DNA of 64,000 bases from Acidimicrobiales bacterium (GCA_029242745.1 JAQWTI010000037.1:45718-109717), one strand, 5' to 3'; shown: positions 34,407 to 44,261, numbered from the stretch's first letter. A program made the numbers and translations. The notes: generated by a model from the sequence alone, not told the origin.

Positions 34407-35300
34407 TTAGTCGTACAGGGACGTTCCCATAGGCACCCGGTTCGTACATTGTGCATCCACGATTGGATAAGCATTCACGGAGTTACCCCGGCCACCGGGG
34501 TGATATTCGAAGTGGAGGTGCACTCCCTCAGCATTGCCGGTATCGCCCATCAATCCAATGATGTCACCAGCCCGCACCTCACCAGACTTACCGAAACCCG
34601 ACATATGGGTTCCAAAGTAAAAGTCGCCATTGGTGGCCACCAGATCAAACGACCATCCTCCGAGGGTGTCCCAACGGTGGCTGACCACACCGTCTACCGG
34701 AGCGAGGATTGGTACGTTCCGATGTCCCACTAGGTCGACGCCGTCGTGACGCCGGTTACCGGAACGCAGTTCCCACCATGAATCACGAAACTTAGTTCGA
34801 CCACCGACCGGGCAGACCCAATCCGACGAGGTCGCCTGGCGCACCACAGCAGAGTGGTTCCTCCGGGCATGGGATTCACGCTTTAGGCGCGCTCGCTGGG
34901 TTGTCGATATACCAGCAAGCACGTCGCCGTAACTTGATTCAAGTTGAGTGGCATCTCGCACATTGTCTCCCACCAACCGGTTCGCAGCAGCCAACGCACT
35001 GACCGCCGACCTGTGGCGAAGACCAGCCTGGGTTAGAAGGTCAACTACCACCCGTAGGCGTCGCTCAGCAGACGCAATACCGAGACTGGTCAGCGGGAAC
35101 AGGTCCGCTGCAGCGGAGATCAAAGGCAGCAGGCCGGTAGCCCGATCAATTACCAGATTCTGCGAGGCGTCACTTGTGAAAACAACCGATTCCACAGCAC
35201 CGTTCGATGTCTCGTTGCTGGGGGCAGCCTGTGCAGCGGTGGAAGCAAAACAAGCGATCAGCGCGACAAGCGCGACGAGTACACAAGGTTGACGATGCAC
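34407..35300 (-). CDS. secreted M23 family metallopeptidase
   Basis: 297 aa. The N-terminal signal peptide runs MHRQPCVLVALVALIACFAS to about residue 25, followed by a helical linker and a C-terminal LytM/M23 domain. Zinc ligands are visible in RHDGVDL (HxxxD) and VHLHFEYHPGG (HxH), with the classic ILAPVDGVVSHRW strand between. The enzyme should cleave peptidoglycan cross-bridges outside the cell and is catalytically complete. Compare the degenerate relative at 59589. Convergent with fabI. Confidence 0.88.
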   Translation of the reverse strand: MHRQPCVLVALVALIACFASTAAQAAPSNETSNGAVESVVFTSDASQNLVIDRATGLLPLISAAADLFPLTSLGIASAERRLRVVVDLLTQAGLRHRSAVSALAAANRLVGDNVRDATQLESSYGDVLAGISTTQRARLKRESHARRNHSAVVRQATSSDWVCPVGGRTKFRDSWWELRSGNRRHDGVDLVGHRNVPILAPVDGVVSHRWDTLGGWSFDLVATNGDFYFGTHMSGFGKSGEVRAGDIIGLMGDTGNAEGVHLHFEYHPGGRGNSVNAYPIVDAQCTNRVPMGTSLYD

Positions 35301-35364
35301 CTGGGAATCTTACCTCTGACGCCCCGACCGCCCGATCAATAAGCACGCCATAGGAGATGGGCAT

Positions 35365-36417
35365 TTACTGTGGCTCTGCATCAATCTCGCTGTCGGTCTC
35401 GTCAAGAATGTCACCAACTAGTTCCTCCAAGACATCTTCGAGAGAAACGATTCCAATCCAGCCATCTTCCCTGACCACTGCTGCAAGCCGTATGCGCTTC
35501 CGGCGCAGTAGATGCAGAGCCTCGTCCAGCGGAAGGTCTGGCGGCAGTACAGCCATTGTCCTGATGTCTTCGAGGGTCAAGGTCTCATTCTCTGCCTCCG
35601 GCGGAAGGCGGAGAACCGACCGAGCATGAACTACGCCCACGAGACTGCCATCGGAACCGGTGAGTGGAAGTCGGCTGTGTCCGGACGCTGCCAGTACCCG
35701 TTCCACCTCGGTTACTGGAGCCCACCGGTCGACTGTCGCCACGTCAGACCTCGGCACCATGACCGATTCCACCGTACGGTGCCCTAAATCGAGTACACCA
35801 GAGAGTAGGTCGTGTTCAAATCCGTCGATTAGGCCCCGCTGACGCGAGGTTTCAAACATCGACGCCAACTCTGGCGCACCTACTACTCGACTGATCTCAT
35901 CTACTGCTGTTATCCCGAATGGGCGAACCAACAGGGCAGAAACGCGATCAAGTAACACAACAGCCGGACGCGCTACCGCCACAAAAGCTGCATGAGGTGT
36001 AACCGTCCATCGGAGCGTCCGCTCGGGTGCTGCTATAGCAAGATTCTTAGGCACAAGCTCGCCAAATAGCATCTGGACTACAGCTGCCAAACCAATAGAC
36101 ACCGACCATGACGCCACCTCAACCGTGCGTTTAGAGAGTCCGAAGACTCCGAACAGGTCACCCACTATTCCTCCGATTGCCGGATTAGCAAGGACACCGA
36201 GAGCGATGCTGCTCGCCGTAATCCCTAATTGTGCTCCTGACATTTGGAGGCGGAGATCGCTGCGGGCTCGAAGGGCCCGAGATGCAGTTCGAGATCCGTT
36301 TTCGGCTGCTTCAACTAGCAGCGCTGGTCGGGCGGCTACGAGAGCGAACTCGGTTGCCACGAATAGAGCATTGACCCCAACCAAGGCCATCACGCTGCAT
36401 ATAGCTAACGCCGTCAC
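35365..36417 (-). CDS. CNNM/CorC-HlyC family transporter with CBS pair
   Basis: 350 aa. The N-terminal CNNM domain (about residues 1-170, three to four helices beginning ALAICSVMALVGVNALFVATEF) precedes a CBS pair with VMVPRSDVATVD and LVGVVHARSVLRL. Unlike the adjacent paralogue it lacks the C-terminal transporter-associated CorC_HlyC domain and ends after GIVSLEDVLEELVGDI. Such proteins are associated with Mg2+/Co2+ homeostasis. GTG start at 36417 overlaps the upstream gene's stop by four bases. Confidence 0.88.
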   Translation of the reverse strand: MTALAICSVMALVGVNALFVATEFALVAARPALLVEAAENGSRTASRALRARSDLRLQMSGAQLGITASSIALGVLANPAIGGIVGDLFGVFGLSKRTVEVASWSVSIGLAAVVQMLFGELVPKNLAIAAPERTLRWTVTPHAAFVAVARPAVVLLDRVSALLVRPFGITAVDEISRVVGAPELASMFETSRQRGLIDGFEHDLLSGVLDLGHRTVESVMVPRSDVATVDRWAPVTEVERVLAASGHSRLPLTGSDGSLVGVVHARSVLRLPPEAENETLTLEDIRTMAVLPPDLPLDEALHLLRRKRIRLAAVVREDGWIGIVSLEDVLEELVGDILDETDSEIDAEPQ

Positions 36418-37730
36418 AGGTTCTCATCCTCGGTGAGGTTCAAATCTTTGCGCGGCGCCACCACTCGCAGAGTCACAATTCGTCGACCGTCAACGGCCAG
36501 CACCTCAATTCTCCAGCCCTTATCGTCCACCATCGCTGTGGGCTCAGGGATTCTTCCTAGCCGGTAAAGCACGTAACCAGCCAGCGTCTCATAGGGACCG
36601 TCCGGCATGGCAAATCCCGTGATCTCCAACACGTCATCGGCTCCAAGGCTGCCCGAAACCACGGTGCTGTCGAGGCTGTCCACCTGCGTAAAGGGAACCG
36701 TCGCGGGGAGGCCAGTCAGTTCAAGCAAATCATCATCGATCTCGCCGACCAACTCTTCCAGCACGTCTTCTTCGGTGGCTATGCCGGCCGTCCCCCCATG
36801 CTCGTCGACGACCACAGCCATGGCACTTCGAGCCTGTCGAAGATCCTCCATCACCCCCACCAACGCACGGGTCTCTGGGACTACTAACGCCGGGAACATC
36901 AGGTCCGTGACCGCCACTTGGTGTCGAATCTTTCGATCGATAGCGAGTAACGCTTTTACATGCACCACTCCCATCACATGGTCGAGATCACCATCGACCA
37001 CCGGGAAACGGGAACAACCTGTGCGCGCCGCTTCAGCAAGCAGGTCTCCACCTACCGCCCGCATATCGAGCACGTGGACATCCAGTCTGGGCACGAGAAC
37101 GTCAGCGGCTACCTTTTCGGCTAATCGAATAGAACGGGTAAGCAGAGCCACATCATCGGAGTCCAACGTCTCGTCTGAGGAGGTTCGAATTAAGTCGCTG
37201 ATCTCGCCCAACGTGTGGGATGGCTCCAGATCAACGCGCGGTGTAACGCCGATGCGTCGGACCACCGCATTGGCCAGTCCATCTAGCACCTTCACCACCG
37301 GCCTACCCACAGTCCCTATTGCATTTATTGCAGGAGCAAGGCGACGGGCTAAGAGCTCAGGGGCCGCCAACGCAAGGTACTTAGGGACCTGCTCACCCAC
37401 CACCAAATGGAGGATCGTAGCCACAATGATGGCTACGACTACTGAAGGTCCAGTGGGATGGCTGTCTCCTGTAAGAATCCGAGCGACTGTGGGTTCGGCT
37501 ACGAAGCCGAGCAATAGTGCCGACAGGGTGATGCCGAACTGGGCTCCGGAGAGGTGACCGGTCAGCCGCTGCAATAGTGCCCCAACTCGACGAGCGCCGA
37601 GATCTCCATCTTCGGCCGCTGCCTCAATCCGGGCACGATCCACAGCCACGAGACTGAACTCAGCCGCCACGAAAAACGCATTGACCGCCAGTAGGCCAAC
37701 TACAGCCATCAAACCCATGGGAATGGACAT
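36414..37730 (-). CDS. CNNM/CorC-HlyC family transporter with CBS pair and CorC_HlyC domain
   Basis: 438 aa. CNNM membrane domain (MGLMAVVGLLAVNAFFVAAEFSLVAVDRARIE at the N-terminus), CBS pair (VLVPRLDVHVLD and MGVVHVKALLAI, then VVVDEHGGTAGIATEEDVLEELVGEI) and a C-terminal CorC_HlyC domain (DGPYETLAGYVLYRLG). Probable Mg2+/Co2+ efflux or regulation. Arranged with a coupled, shorter paralogue, the common tandem arrangement in Actinobacteria, suggesting a heteromer. Divergent from the MarR-ABC operon. Confidence 0.9.
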   Translation of the reverse strand: MSIPMGLMAVVGLLAVNAFFVAAEFSLVAVDRARIEAAAEDGDLGARRVGALLQRLTGHLSGAQFGITLSALLLGFVAEPTVARILTGDSHPTGPSVVVAIIVATILHLVVGEQVPKYLALAAPELLARRLAPAINAIGTVGRPVVKVLDGLANAVVRRIGVTPRVDLEPSHTLGEISDLIRTSSDETLDSDDVALLTRSIRLAEKVAADVLVPRLDVHVLDMRAVGGDLLAEAARTGCSRFPVVDGDLDHVMGVVHVKALLAIDRKIRHQVAVTDLMFPALVVPETRALVGVMEDLRQARSAMAVVVDEHGGTAGIATEEDVLEELVGEIDDDLLELTGLPATVPFTQVDSLDSTVVSGSLGADDVLEITGFAMPDGPYETLAGYVLYRLGRIPEPTAMVDDKGWRIEVLAVDGRRIVTLRVVAPRKDLNLTEDENL

Positions 37731-37774
37731 CTACCTGCAGGCTACCGACGCTCCCCAATGAGACTCTCCTAAGG

Positions 37775-37793
37775 TAGTTAGATACACTAATTA
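37775..37793. promoter_or_regulatory. candidate MarR operator overlapping the marR promoter
   Basis: TAGTTAG (37775-37781) and CTAATTA (37787-37793) form an imperfect inverted repeat around ATACA, ending two bases before the GTG start of the MarR gene and in the divergent region shared with the transporter genes. Size and position fit autoregulation by a MarR dimer. It may also overlap a -10 element on the + strand. Confidence 0.5.
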
Positions 37794-37795
37794 TC

Positions 37796-38275
37796 GTGCT
37801 GCACCCTTCTAGAGACAGAATTCTCGATACCCCTAGTAACCGTTCCATAAGCCAAGAAGTTGCAGCAGGGCGTGCAGCGGCGAAATTGGCCCGTCAGATC
37901 ACTATTCCTCTAGCTGAACACCAACTCAGCCTTTCCCAATACAGAGTGTTGATCTTTCTTGACGAAGGTGGCGCAGCACCATCCGATCTCGCTGAGCGCC
38001 TGTCGGTCAGTCGCCCGTCGATCACCGCCCTCATGGATGGCATGGCTGAACGAGGCCTCGTGGAACGCCACCGTCATCCCGACGATGGTCGACGGGTGGT
38101 TCACCATCTCACTGAATCAGGCAGGAGCGCCCTCCAGCTAGCAGACGAGGCTGTAGCGGGTCGCCTGCTACGCCTAGGTGCGCACGTAAACGCTGGCGAC
38201 CCCACTCCTCTGATCCAGAACCTGAGTCGATTTGGAGATGCCATCCGGGCGGCCCGAGCCGCTGGCATCACCTGA
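37796..38275 (+). CDS. MarR-family transcriptional regulator
   Basis: 159-aa winged-helix repressor. The DNA-binding part is PSDLAERLSVSRPSITALMDGMAERGLVERHRHPDDGRRVVHHLTESG, with recognition helix SRPSITALMD and the wing DDGRR. Flanking helices make the dimer. GTG start at 37796. It leads directly into a two-gene ABC exporter whose longest frame begins inside it, so it probably senses a drug-like or fatty ligand and controls that exporter. Confidence 0.92.
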   Translation: MLHPSRDRILDTPSNRSISQEVAAGRAAAKLARQITIPLAEHQLSLSQYRVLIFLDEGGAAPSDLAERLSVSRPSITALMDGMAERGLVERHRHPDDGRRVVHHLTESGRSALQLADEAVAGRLLRLGAHVNAGDPTPLIQNLSRFGDAIRAARAAGIT

Positions 38276-40112
38276 ATCCGTGTACGCCACAGGTACAACC
38301 CCCCAAATCGACCCCGATACCTCCAGGGGCTGGTTTCGGCGTCTCCTCCCGGTTATCGCTGCTCGACGGAGGACTTTCGCCATAGTGGTATTTACAGGCC
38401 TGACTGGCCTAGCCATCCAAATGTCGGTCCCCATGGTCCTCCGAAGCGCCATCGATGAGTCTCTTGCCGACATAAGTAATCCAGGGGCCTTCGCCGATCT
38501 GAGACGGCACGTAGTGCTCTTAGTAGGTATGGGCGTCGCCTCCTTCGGCCTTCGATTCACATACCGCTACCTACTGTTCGGAGCGGCGTATCGCATCGAG
38601 ACCGATCTTCGGGCCGCCGTATACCAACACCTAACCCGCCTTTCTTTTTCGTTCTATGACCGTGTCGCAGCCGGTGAAGTGATCTCTCGAGCCAACTCCG
38701 ACATTCGGTCCATCCAGTTGCTGCTGGCTTTTGGGCCACTCGCTGGGCTCTCTGCAACGAGCTTCCTGATCGCATTCGGGTTCATGCTCAGCATCCACGT
38801 ACCGCTGGCGCTGGTCACTGTCTCAACGATGCCACTGGTCTACGTACTCGGCCAGAAACTACGTGATCAGGTCTTCCCACTTTCTTGGGTGACTCAGGGC
38901 CGGATGGCGGAAGTGGCTACGGTCGTCGACGAGAACATCAACGGAACTCGAGTAGTCAAGGCGTTCGCTGCGGAGTTTGGACAGGTCACGTTGATGGCCA
39001 GGGTTGCTGATCGTCTCCGATGGTCGGCTACTGCCCTCATTGAGGCAAGGGCCCGGTTCAACCCATTGATCGAGGCCATTCCGCGCCTAGGTATGGCTCT
39101 CGTACTCCTGTACGGCGGCTACCTCGCTATCGACGGCCAGGTTGGAGTGGGCTCGCTGCTGGCTTTCAGCGGCTACGTCACCATGATCGCCGTACCATTC
39201 CGAATGTTTGGCTTCGTCCTACTTCAGGCCCAAAGGGCGGCGGCTTCATCTATGCGGATTTACGAGATCCTTGACGAAGCACCAGCCATCGTGGACCGGC
39301 CTGGAGCCCGGGAACCAGTACCCGGTGCGCCCGATATTGGCCGAGTGGAATTTCGTAACGTGACCTTTGCGTATCCCACTACCAGTGCCTCCAGCGTCGA
39401 AGGGGAGGTGCCCCTCGTCCTCGATGGTTTCAATCTCGTAGTCGACCCTGGAGAAACCGTCGCCATCGTGGGACGCACTGGCTGCGGCAAATCAACAGTG
39501 GCTCGTTTACTGCCGCGCTTTTACGACGTTTCGTCCGGAGCTGTTTTAGTAGATGGTCTAGACGTACGTGATCGAACACTCATTGGATTACGGCGCTCCA
39601 TCAACCAAGTGCCAGATGAGTCATTCCTATTCTCGGAAAGTCTGCATGACAATGTGGCCTTTGGCCGCCCCGGTGCGTCACGCTCGGAGGTCGAGGCTGC
39701 AACGCGAATTGCCTCTGCCGACGACTTCATCAACCAATTGAACGACGGCTTCAATGAAGTGGTTGGCGAGCGGGGCTACACGCTCTCAGGAGGACAGCGC
39801 CAACGCATCTCTCTCGCGCGCACAGTACTCGCCGACCCACGGATACTGGTTCTTGATGACGCCACCAGCGCCATCGATGTCCAAACCGAAGAAGCCATCC
39901 ACCGGGGGCTTACCCGCCTCATGTCCGACCGAACCACCATCGTGATTGCCCATCGGCTTTCCACCATCAGGCTTGCCGACCGAGTTGTGCTCATGGAAGG
40001 TGGCCGCATTGTTGCCGACGGTACACATGCTTACCTGCTGGCCACGGAGCCTCGATATGCAGCCATCCTCACCCAGACAACGGACACTGAGACGCTGGGA
40101 GAAGCCGACTGA
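38232..40112 (+). CDS. ABC multidrug exporter half, subunit with degenerate Walker B
   Basis: 626-aa fused six-helix membrane domain plus nucleotide-binding domain. Walker A GRTGCGKST and signature LSGGQRQ are canonical. Walker B is ILVLDDATS, where the catalytic Glu is replaced by Asp. Together with the partner's non-canonical signature this predicts one dead and one live ATP site, the asymmetry known from heterodimeric exporters. The frame opens at TTG 38232; ATG 38238 and GTG 38280 (just after the MarR stop) are also possible, and 38280 would remove the 44-base overlap. No Shine-Dalgarno decides it. Confidence 0.92.
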   Translation: MEMPSGRPEPLASPESVYATGTTPQIDPDTSRGWFRRLLPVIAARRRTFAIVVFTGLTGLAIQMSVPMVLRSAIDESLADISNPGAFADLRRHVVLLVGMGVASFGLRFTYRYLLFGAAYRIETDLRAAVYQHLTRLSFSFYDRVAAGEVISRANSDIRSIQLLLAFGPLAGLSATSFLIAFGFMLSIHVPLALVTVSTMPLVYVLGQKLRDQVFPLSWVTQGRMAEVATVVDENINGTRVVKAFAAEFGQVTLMARVADRLRWSATALIEARARFNPLIEAIPRLGMALVLLYGGYLAIDGQVGVGSLLAFSGYVTMIAVPFRMFGFVLLQAQRAAASSMRIYEILDEAPAIVDRPGAREPVPGAPDIGRVEFRNVTFAYPTTSASSVEGEVPLVLDGFNLVVDPGETVAIVGRTGCGKSTVARLLPRFYDVSSGAVLVDGLDVRDRTLIGLRRSINQVPDESFLFSESLHDNVAFGRPGASRSEVEAATRIASADDFINQLNDGFNEVVGERGYTLSGGQRQRISLARTVLADPRILVLDDATSAIDVQTEEAIHRGLTRLMSDRTTIVIAHRLSTIRLADRVVLMEGGRIVADGTHAYLLATEPRYAAILTQTTDTETLGEAD

Positions 40113-42043
40113 TGGGTGGTCACGGCTTCTTCGGTGGGCCAACATCGATGCAAGCCAATGCACAAGCTGGATTACCCTTCGCTGAGGTTCCCGACGAGTT
40201 GCGGGCCCGGATCGAAGAAGTCCTACGCCATGAGCCCGACCACCCCACCCCGGATGTGTCGTTCTCCCACTCGCGTTGGGACCGTCGACCATTTGGGCTC
40301 CGGGTATTCCTGACCCCCCATGCCAAAGGCCTCCTAGTGGCCCTCCTTCTCGTCATCGTCGAGACAGGGCTGCTACACGTTGGGCCACTGCTTACCCAAC
40401 TGAGTATCGACCACGGTGTCTTAGCAGGCGACATCGGCGTACTGGTGGCCGTAACCATGGCCTACCTGGGCGCCATTGCACTCTCGACGATCGCCTCGTT
40501 CCTTCGCACCAGGTTTACCGGACGACTTGGGGAACGACTGGTTTACGAGTTGCGAATCCGGGTGTTTAGCCACTTCCAACGTCAATCGCTGGACTTCTTC
40601 ACCAGCGAGAAGTCGGGCGTCCTCATGACAAGGATGACCAGCGACATCGAGGCCCTGACCACCCTGCTTCAAGAGGGTCTAGTGAGCTTCATCGTTCAGG
40701 GCATGACGCTGCTCGTGATCACCACCTACCTTCTAATCCTCCACCCCGGCCTGGCGTTCGTCTGTCTCGTCACTGTCATTCCCATCAACCTGCTGCTAAC
40801 TCTGTGGTTCCGTCGGGTATCCCACGTCGGCTATCTGCAGGTACGAGACCGGATCGCCGAAGTTCTCTCCAACTTGGCCGAGAGCCTCGCTGGGATCCGA
40901 GTTATTGCGGCGTTCAGTCGACGGGATCACGACGTAGCTCGACACCAGCAGATCATTGACGCTCATCTGGATGCCAATCTCCGGATGGGCAGAGCTCAAG
41001 CGTTATTCGGGCCGGGCACTGAGTCCATCGGAATCATTGCCCAAGCCGTGGTTCTCCTAATCGGCGGTCGTATGGCGCTCCGGGGAGAAGTCACGATCGG
41101 TCAACTAACAGCCTTTCTCTTGTTTTTGACCTCGTTCTTCGCCCCCGTCCAAACCCTGGTCCAGCTCTACAATCAGTACCAGCAAGGCAGTGCAGCAGTA
41201 CTGAAGTTGCAGAATCTCCTGGGCGCAGAACCAACAGTGGTCGAAAAGTCCGACGCCACGGAGTTGCCTCCCATCGTTGGTCGGATCCGGCTTGAAGCGG
41301 TGACGTTTGGCTACGACGTCGATAACCCCGTACTACGCGATGTGGAGTTGGAGGTAGAACCGGGTGAGGTGTTGGCCGTAGTCGGCCCGACCGGTGCGGG
41401 CAAGTCAACAATCGCCAAATTGGTGGCCCGTTTCCACGACCCCACAATCGGACGAATCACCATAGATGGCCACGACCTGCGCGACGTCGGCATAACGTCA
41501 CTGCGTCGTCAACTGGGTGTAGTTCCCCAAGAACCGTTCCTGTTCAATGGAACCATCGCCGACAATGTGTCGTTCGCCCGGCCCGATACGCACCACGACG
41601 AATTGGTCGCCGCCTGCGAGATAGTTGGCCTAGGTCCCTTACTGGAGCGGATGCCTGACGGAATAGATTCTCCGATACACGAACGGGGTGCCTCACTGTC
41701 GGCCGGTGAGCGCCAATTAGTTGCCCTGGCACGCGCATTCTTAGCTAAACCCCGGGTGCTTGTGCTCGACGAGGCCACCTCCAACCTAGACCTCCAATCT
41801 GAATCAGTTATCGAACGGGCGCTGGATCGAGTTCTCCAGGGCCGCACTGCCATCCTCATCGCCCATCGACTAGCCACTGCTATGAGAGCAGACCGAGTGG
41901 CCGTCGTTGACGGCGGTCGGATTATCGAACATGGAACCCACCGCGAGTTGCTTGCCCTCGGTGGCCAGTACGCCTCGATGGTCGAAACATGGGAACGACA
42001 CGCATCGGGTACCTCCCCAGCCACTGAAGCAGCAGCACAGTGA
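40112..42043 (+). CDS. ABC multidrug exporter half, subunit with catalytic Walker B
   Basis: 643 aa. A soluble N-terminus of about 70 residues precedes the six-helix domain. The NBD has Walker A GPTGAGKST, signature LSAGERQ (Gly to Ala and Gln to Glu relative to LSGGQ) and Walker B VLVLDEATS with the catalytic Glu. It complements the preceding subunit. This Walker B pairs with the partner's canonical signature to make the active site. Start ATG at 40112 shares one base with the preceding stop. Confidence 0.93.
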   Translation: MGGHGFFGGPTSMQANAQAGLPFAEVPDELRARIEEVLRHEPDHPTPDVSFSHSRWDRRPFGLRVFLTPHAKGLLVALLLVIVETGLLHVGPLLTQLSIDHGVLAGDIGVLVAVTMAYLGAIALSTIASFLRTRFTGRLGERLVYELRIRVFSHFQRQSLDFFTSEKSGVLMTRMTSDIEALTTLLQEGLVSFIVQGMTLLVITTYLLILHPGLAFVCLVTVIPINLLLTLWFRRVSHVGYLQVRDRIAEVLSNLAESLAGIRVIAAFSRRDHDVARHQQIIDAHLDANLRMGRAQALFGPGTESIGIIAQAVVLLIGGRMALRGEVTIGQLTAFLLFLTSFFAPVQTLVQLYNQYQQGSAAVLKLQNLLGAEPTVVEKSDATELPPIVGRIRLEAVTFGYDVDNPVLRDVELEVEPGEVLAVVGPTGAGKSTIAKLVARFHDPTIGRITIDGHDLRDVGITSLRRQLGVVPQEPFLFNGTIADNVSFARPDTHHDELVAACEIVGLGPLLERMPDGIDSPIHERGASLSAGERQLVALARAFLAKPRVLVLDEATSNLDLQSESVIERALDRVLQGRTAILIAHRLATAMRADRVAVVDGGRIIEHGTHRELLALGGQYASMVETWERHASGTSPATEAAAQ

Positions 42044-42756
42044 ATCCGTTGGAGTTCATACTCGGACTGCTGGTCTTGACGACTGGCTACACCATTCAGG
42101 GCCTGTTGGGGTTCGGGGCTTGCCTCTTTGCTGTACCAATTCTCGCAGTGATCGCCCCAGAGTTCATCCCAGGGCCTGTACTCATGGTCAACCCGCTGCT
42201 CTGTGCATTGGTTGCATGGCGCGAGTACAGCTTTATCGATTGGCCAGTTCTCCGTTGGGCACTTGTCGGACGCGTCCCCGGAGTTCTGCTTGGCGTTTGG
42301 GCGCTAACTCAAGTGTCTGAAGACCGACTGGGACTGCTATTTGGCACTCTGCTGCTACTCGGTGTAGGTCTCAGAATCTCAGGTGTACGCACCAGTCGAA
42401 CCCCATGGACACTGGTGGGAGCCGGCGGCCTGAGCGGCTTCATGGGCACTTCTGTGGCCGTCGGTGGGCCACCAATCGCCTTGGTACTCAACGATGCCTC
42501 AGGTTCAGAGCTGCGTTCCACTCTCAATGCATTTTTCTTAATTGGAACGACTATTTCGGTTATCTCGCTGACCATCGTCGGCGAATTCGGTGTCTCTGAT
42601 CTCCTCCTAGCCGTGTGCCTCATTCCTTCTGTGCTTATCGGCGTAGCACTAAGCAGCCGTCTGCGAGACGTGCTCACACGCGCTTGGCTCGCACCAGCGG
42701 TGTATGGACTATCCAGCTCATTTGCTGTGATCCTTGTCATCCGATCACTGGTCTAA
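42040..42756 (+). CDS. TauE/SafE-family sulfite/organic anion permease
   Basis: 238-aa membrane protein with about seven to eight hydrophobic helices in two repeats. TTGYTIQGLLGFGACLFAVPIL in the first half and GGLSGFMGTSVAVGGPPIALVL in the second are the family signature loops. It would export sulfite, sulfoacetate or similar anions. GTG at 42040 overlaps the ABC subunit stop by four bases, so it belongs to the MarR operon. Confidence 0.88.
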   Translation: MNPLEFILGLLVLTTGYTIQGLLGFGACLFAVPILAVIAPEFIPGPVLMVNPLLCALVAWREYSFIDWPVLRWALVGRVPGVLLGVWALTQVSEDRLGLLFGTLLLLGVGLRISGVRTSRTPWTLVGAGGLSGFMGTSVAVGGPPIALVLNDASGSELRSTLNAFFLIGTTISVISLTIVGEFGVSDLLLAVCLIPSVLIGVALSSRLRDVLTRAWLAPAVYGLSSSFAVILVIRSLV

Positions 42757-42795
42757 CCACTACCTACTAGGCAGGAGCCCCGTAGGGTCCTCACC

Positions 42796-43605
42796 GTGTC
42801 AGAATCACCCGTGGAAACAGTTCTGGACCTTGACGGAGTGAGTCGCCGGACCGGGGGGACGACTCTGGTAGATCAAGTCAGTTGGCGAGTCGACCGAGGT
42901 CAACATTGGGTCGTGCTCGGCCCAAACGGGTCAGGCAAGAGCAGCCTGTTACGCATTGCGGCTCTTCGGCTCCACCCCACCACGGGGAAGGTGCGGGTGT
43001 TGGGTCAGGAACTAGGTCGGACTGATGTGCGATCGCTGCGGCAGCGAATCGGTTACGCATCGGCCACCTTGTCCGACGCGTTCCGTTCTGACTTGCCGGC
43101 GGTTGACGTGGTGATGACCGCTCGCCACGGAGCGCTGGAACCCTGGTGGCACGATTACGCCCCGGAGGACCACCGCCGTGCACGCGAGTTGCTATCACGG
43201 ACCGGTTGCAGCCACCGCGCTGATCACCGGTTTGGCACACTCTCGTCCGGTGAGCGCCAAAGGGTTCTCTTGGCTAGGACGTTGATGGTTGATCCCGACC
43301 TGCTACTACTGGACGAGCCAACAGCGGGGCTGGACCTCGGTGGTCGTGAAGAACTGGTGACCACGCTGGCAGACCTAGCCCTTGATCCCAAGATGCCCCC
43401 GATAGTTCAGGTCACACATCATGTTGAGGAAATTCCACCGGGTTTCACCCACGCACTACTCATGGAAGGAGGTCGGGCCATTACGGCTGGCTCACTAAAC
43501 GATGTCCTTACCGCCAAAGTGTTATCGGACTGCTACGGGCTTGACTTATCCCTCACATGTGAAGCTGGCCGCTGGTCTGTCCAAGTACGAAGTGATCGCC
43601 AGTGA
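42796..43605 (+). CDS. ABC transporter ATP-binding protein (ModF/YlmA-like)
   Basis: 269-aa stand-alone ATPase. Walker A GPNGSGKSS, signature LSSGERQ, Walker B LLLLDEPTAGLD and the H-loop VTHHVEEIP are all intact. The SSGERQ signature and the style QHWVVLGPNGSGKSSLLRI are typical of YlmA/ModF-like proteins often found beside thiamine pyrophosphokinase in Actinobacteria. No permease is adjacent. GTG start at 42796. Confidence 0.88.
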   Translation: MSESPVETVLDLDGVSRRTGGTTLVDQVSWRVDRGQHWVVLGPNGSGKSSLLRIAALRLHPTTGKVRVLGQELGRTDVRSLRQRIGYASATLSDAFRSDLPAVDVVMTARHGALEPWWHDYAPEDHRRARELLSRTGCSHRADHRFGTLSSGERQRVLLARTLMVDPDLLLLDEPTAGLDLGGREELVTTLADLALDPKMPPIVQVTHHVEEIPPGFTHALLMEGGRAITAGSLNDVLTAKVLSDCYGLDLSLTCEAGRWSVQVRSDRQ

Positions 43606-44261
43606 CTGCTGATCCAGCAAACCGACACGCTTTAATCTTCACTGGGGGGCCAGTTCCTCAAGATCTTCAGGCACTTCCCGACGCCGACTTCATCATCGCC
43701 GCTGATTCTGGTATCGATAATGCCCAGCGTCTTGGCTCGACAGTGGACCTTCTGGTCGGTGACCTGGACTCGGCTAGTTCCAGAGCCAAGGAGAGTGCGC
43801 AGGCTGTGGAAAGCCATCCGGTAGACAAAGACGAGACGGATTTAGAGTTGGCGCTCACCGCTGCACTAGCCGCAGGAGCGACCTCAGCGACCATTGTGGG
43901 TACCTTTGCCGGCCGCCTCGACCACGCCTTAGGCAACATGCTGGTGGTGGCCAATAGCAGGTGGAACAATCTGCGGATCGACATGCTGATCGATACCGCC
44001 CGGGCCTGGGTAGTCCGAGACCGGGTCTCCTTTGAGGGAGACCGGGGAGACCTAGTCAGCCTGCTAGCGGTAAATGGTCCTGCTAGGGGGGTTACAACAC
44101 GAGGATTGGCATGGCCTCTCCAGAATGCGAAGCTGGACCCCAGTGTGGGATTAGGAATGTCCAACCAGATGAGTGGAGTATCGGCTGAGGTCGCCGTCGA
44201 CGCTGGGACAGTGCTCGTGATCGCTCCCCTCCGCAACCAACTGGTGACTCTGGGCAAGTGA
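43602..44261 (+). CDS. thiN: thiamine diphosphokinase
   Basis: 219-aa enzyme transferring pyrophosphate from ATP to thiamine. ADFIIAADSGIDNAQRLG and DLLVGDLDSAS hold the metal- and nucleotide-binding Asp residues. DKDETDLELAL is the diagnostic catalytic motif, and GTFAGRLDHALGNML follows. The C-terminal thiamine-binding domain ends with GMSNQMSG. GTG start coupled by four bases to the ABC ATPase. The following lipoprotein starts within its stop, so the operon continues. Confidence 0.93.
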   Translation: MTADPANRHALIFTGGPVPQDLQALPDADFIIAADSGIDNAQRLGSTVDLLVGDLDSASSRAKESAQAVESHPVDKDETDLELALTAALAAGATSATIVGTFAGRLDHALGNMLVVANSRWNNLRIDMLIDTARAWVVRDRVSFEGDRGDLVSLLAVNGPARGVTTRGLAWPLQNAKLDPSVGLGMSNQMSGVSAEVAVDAGTVLVIAPLRNQLVTLGK

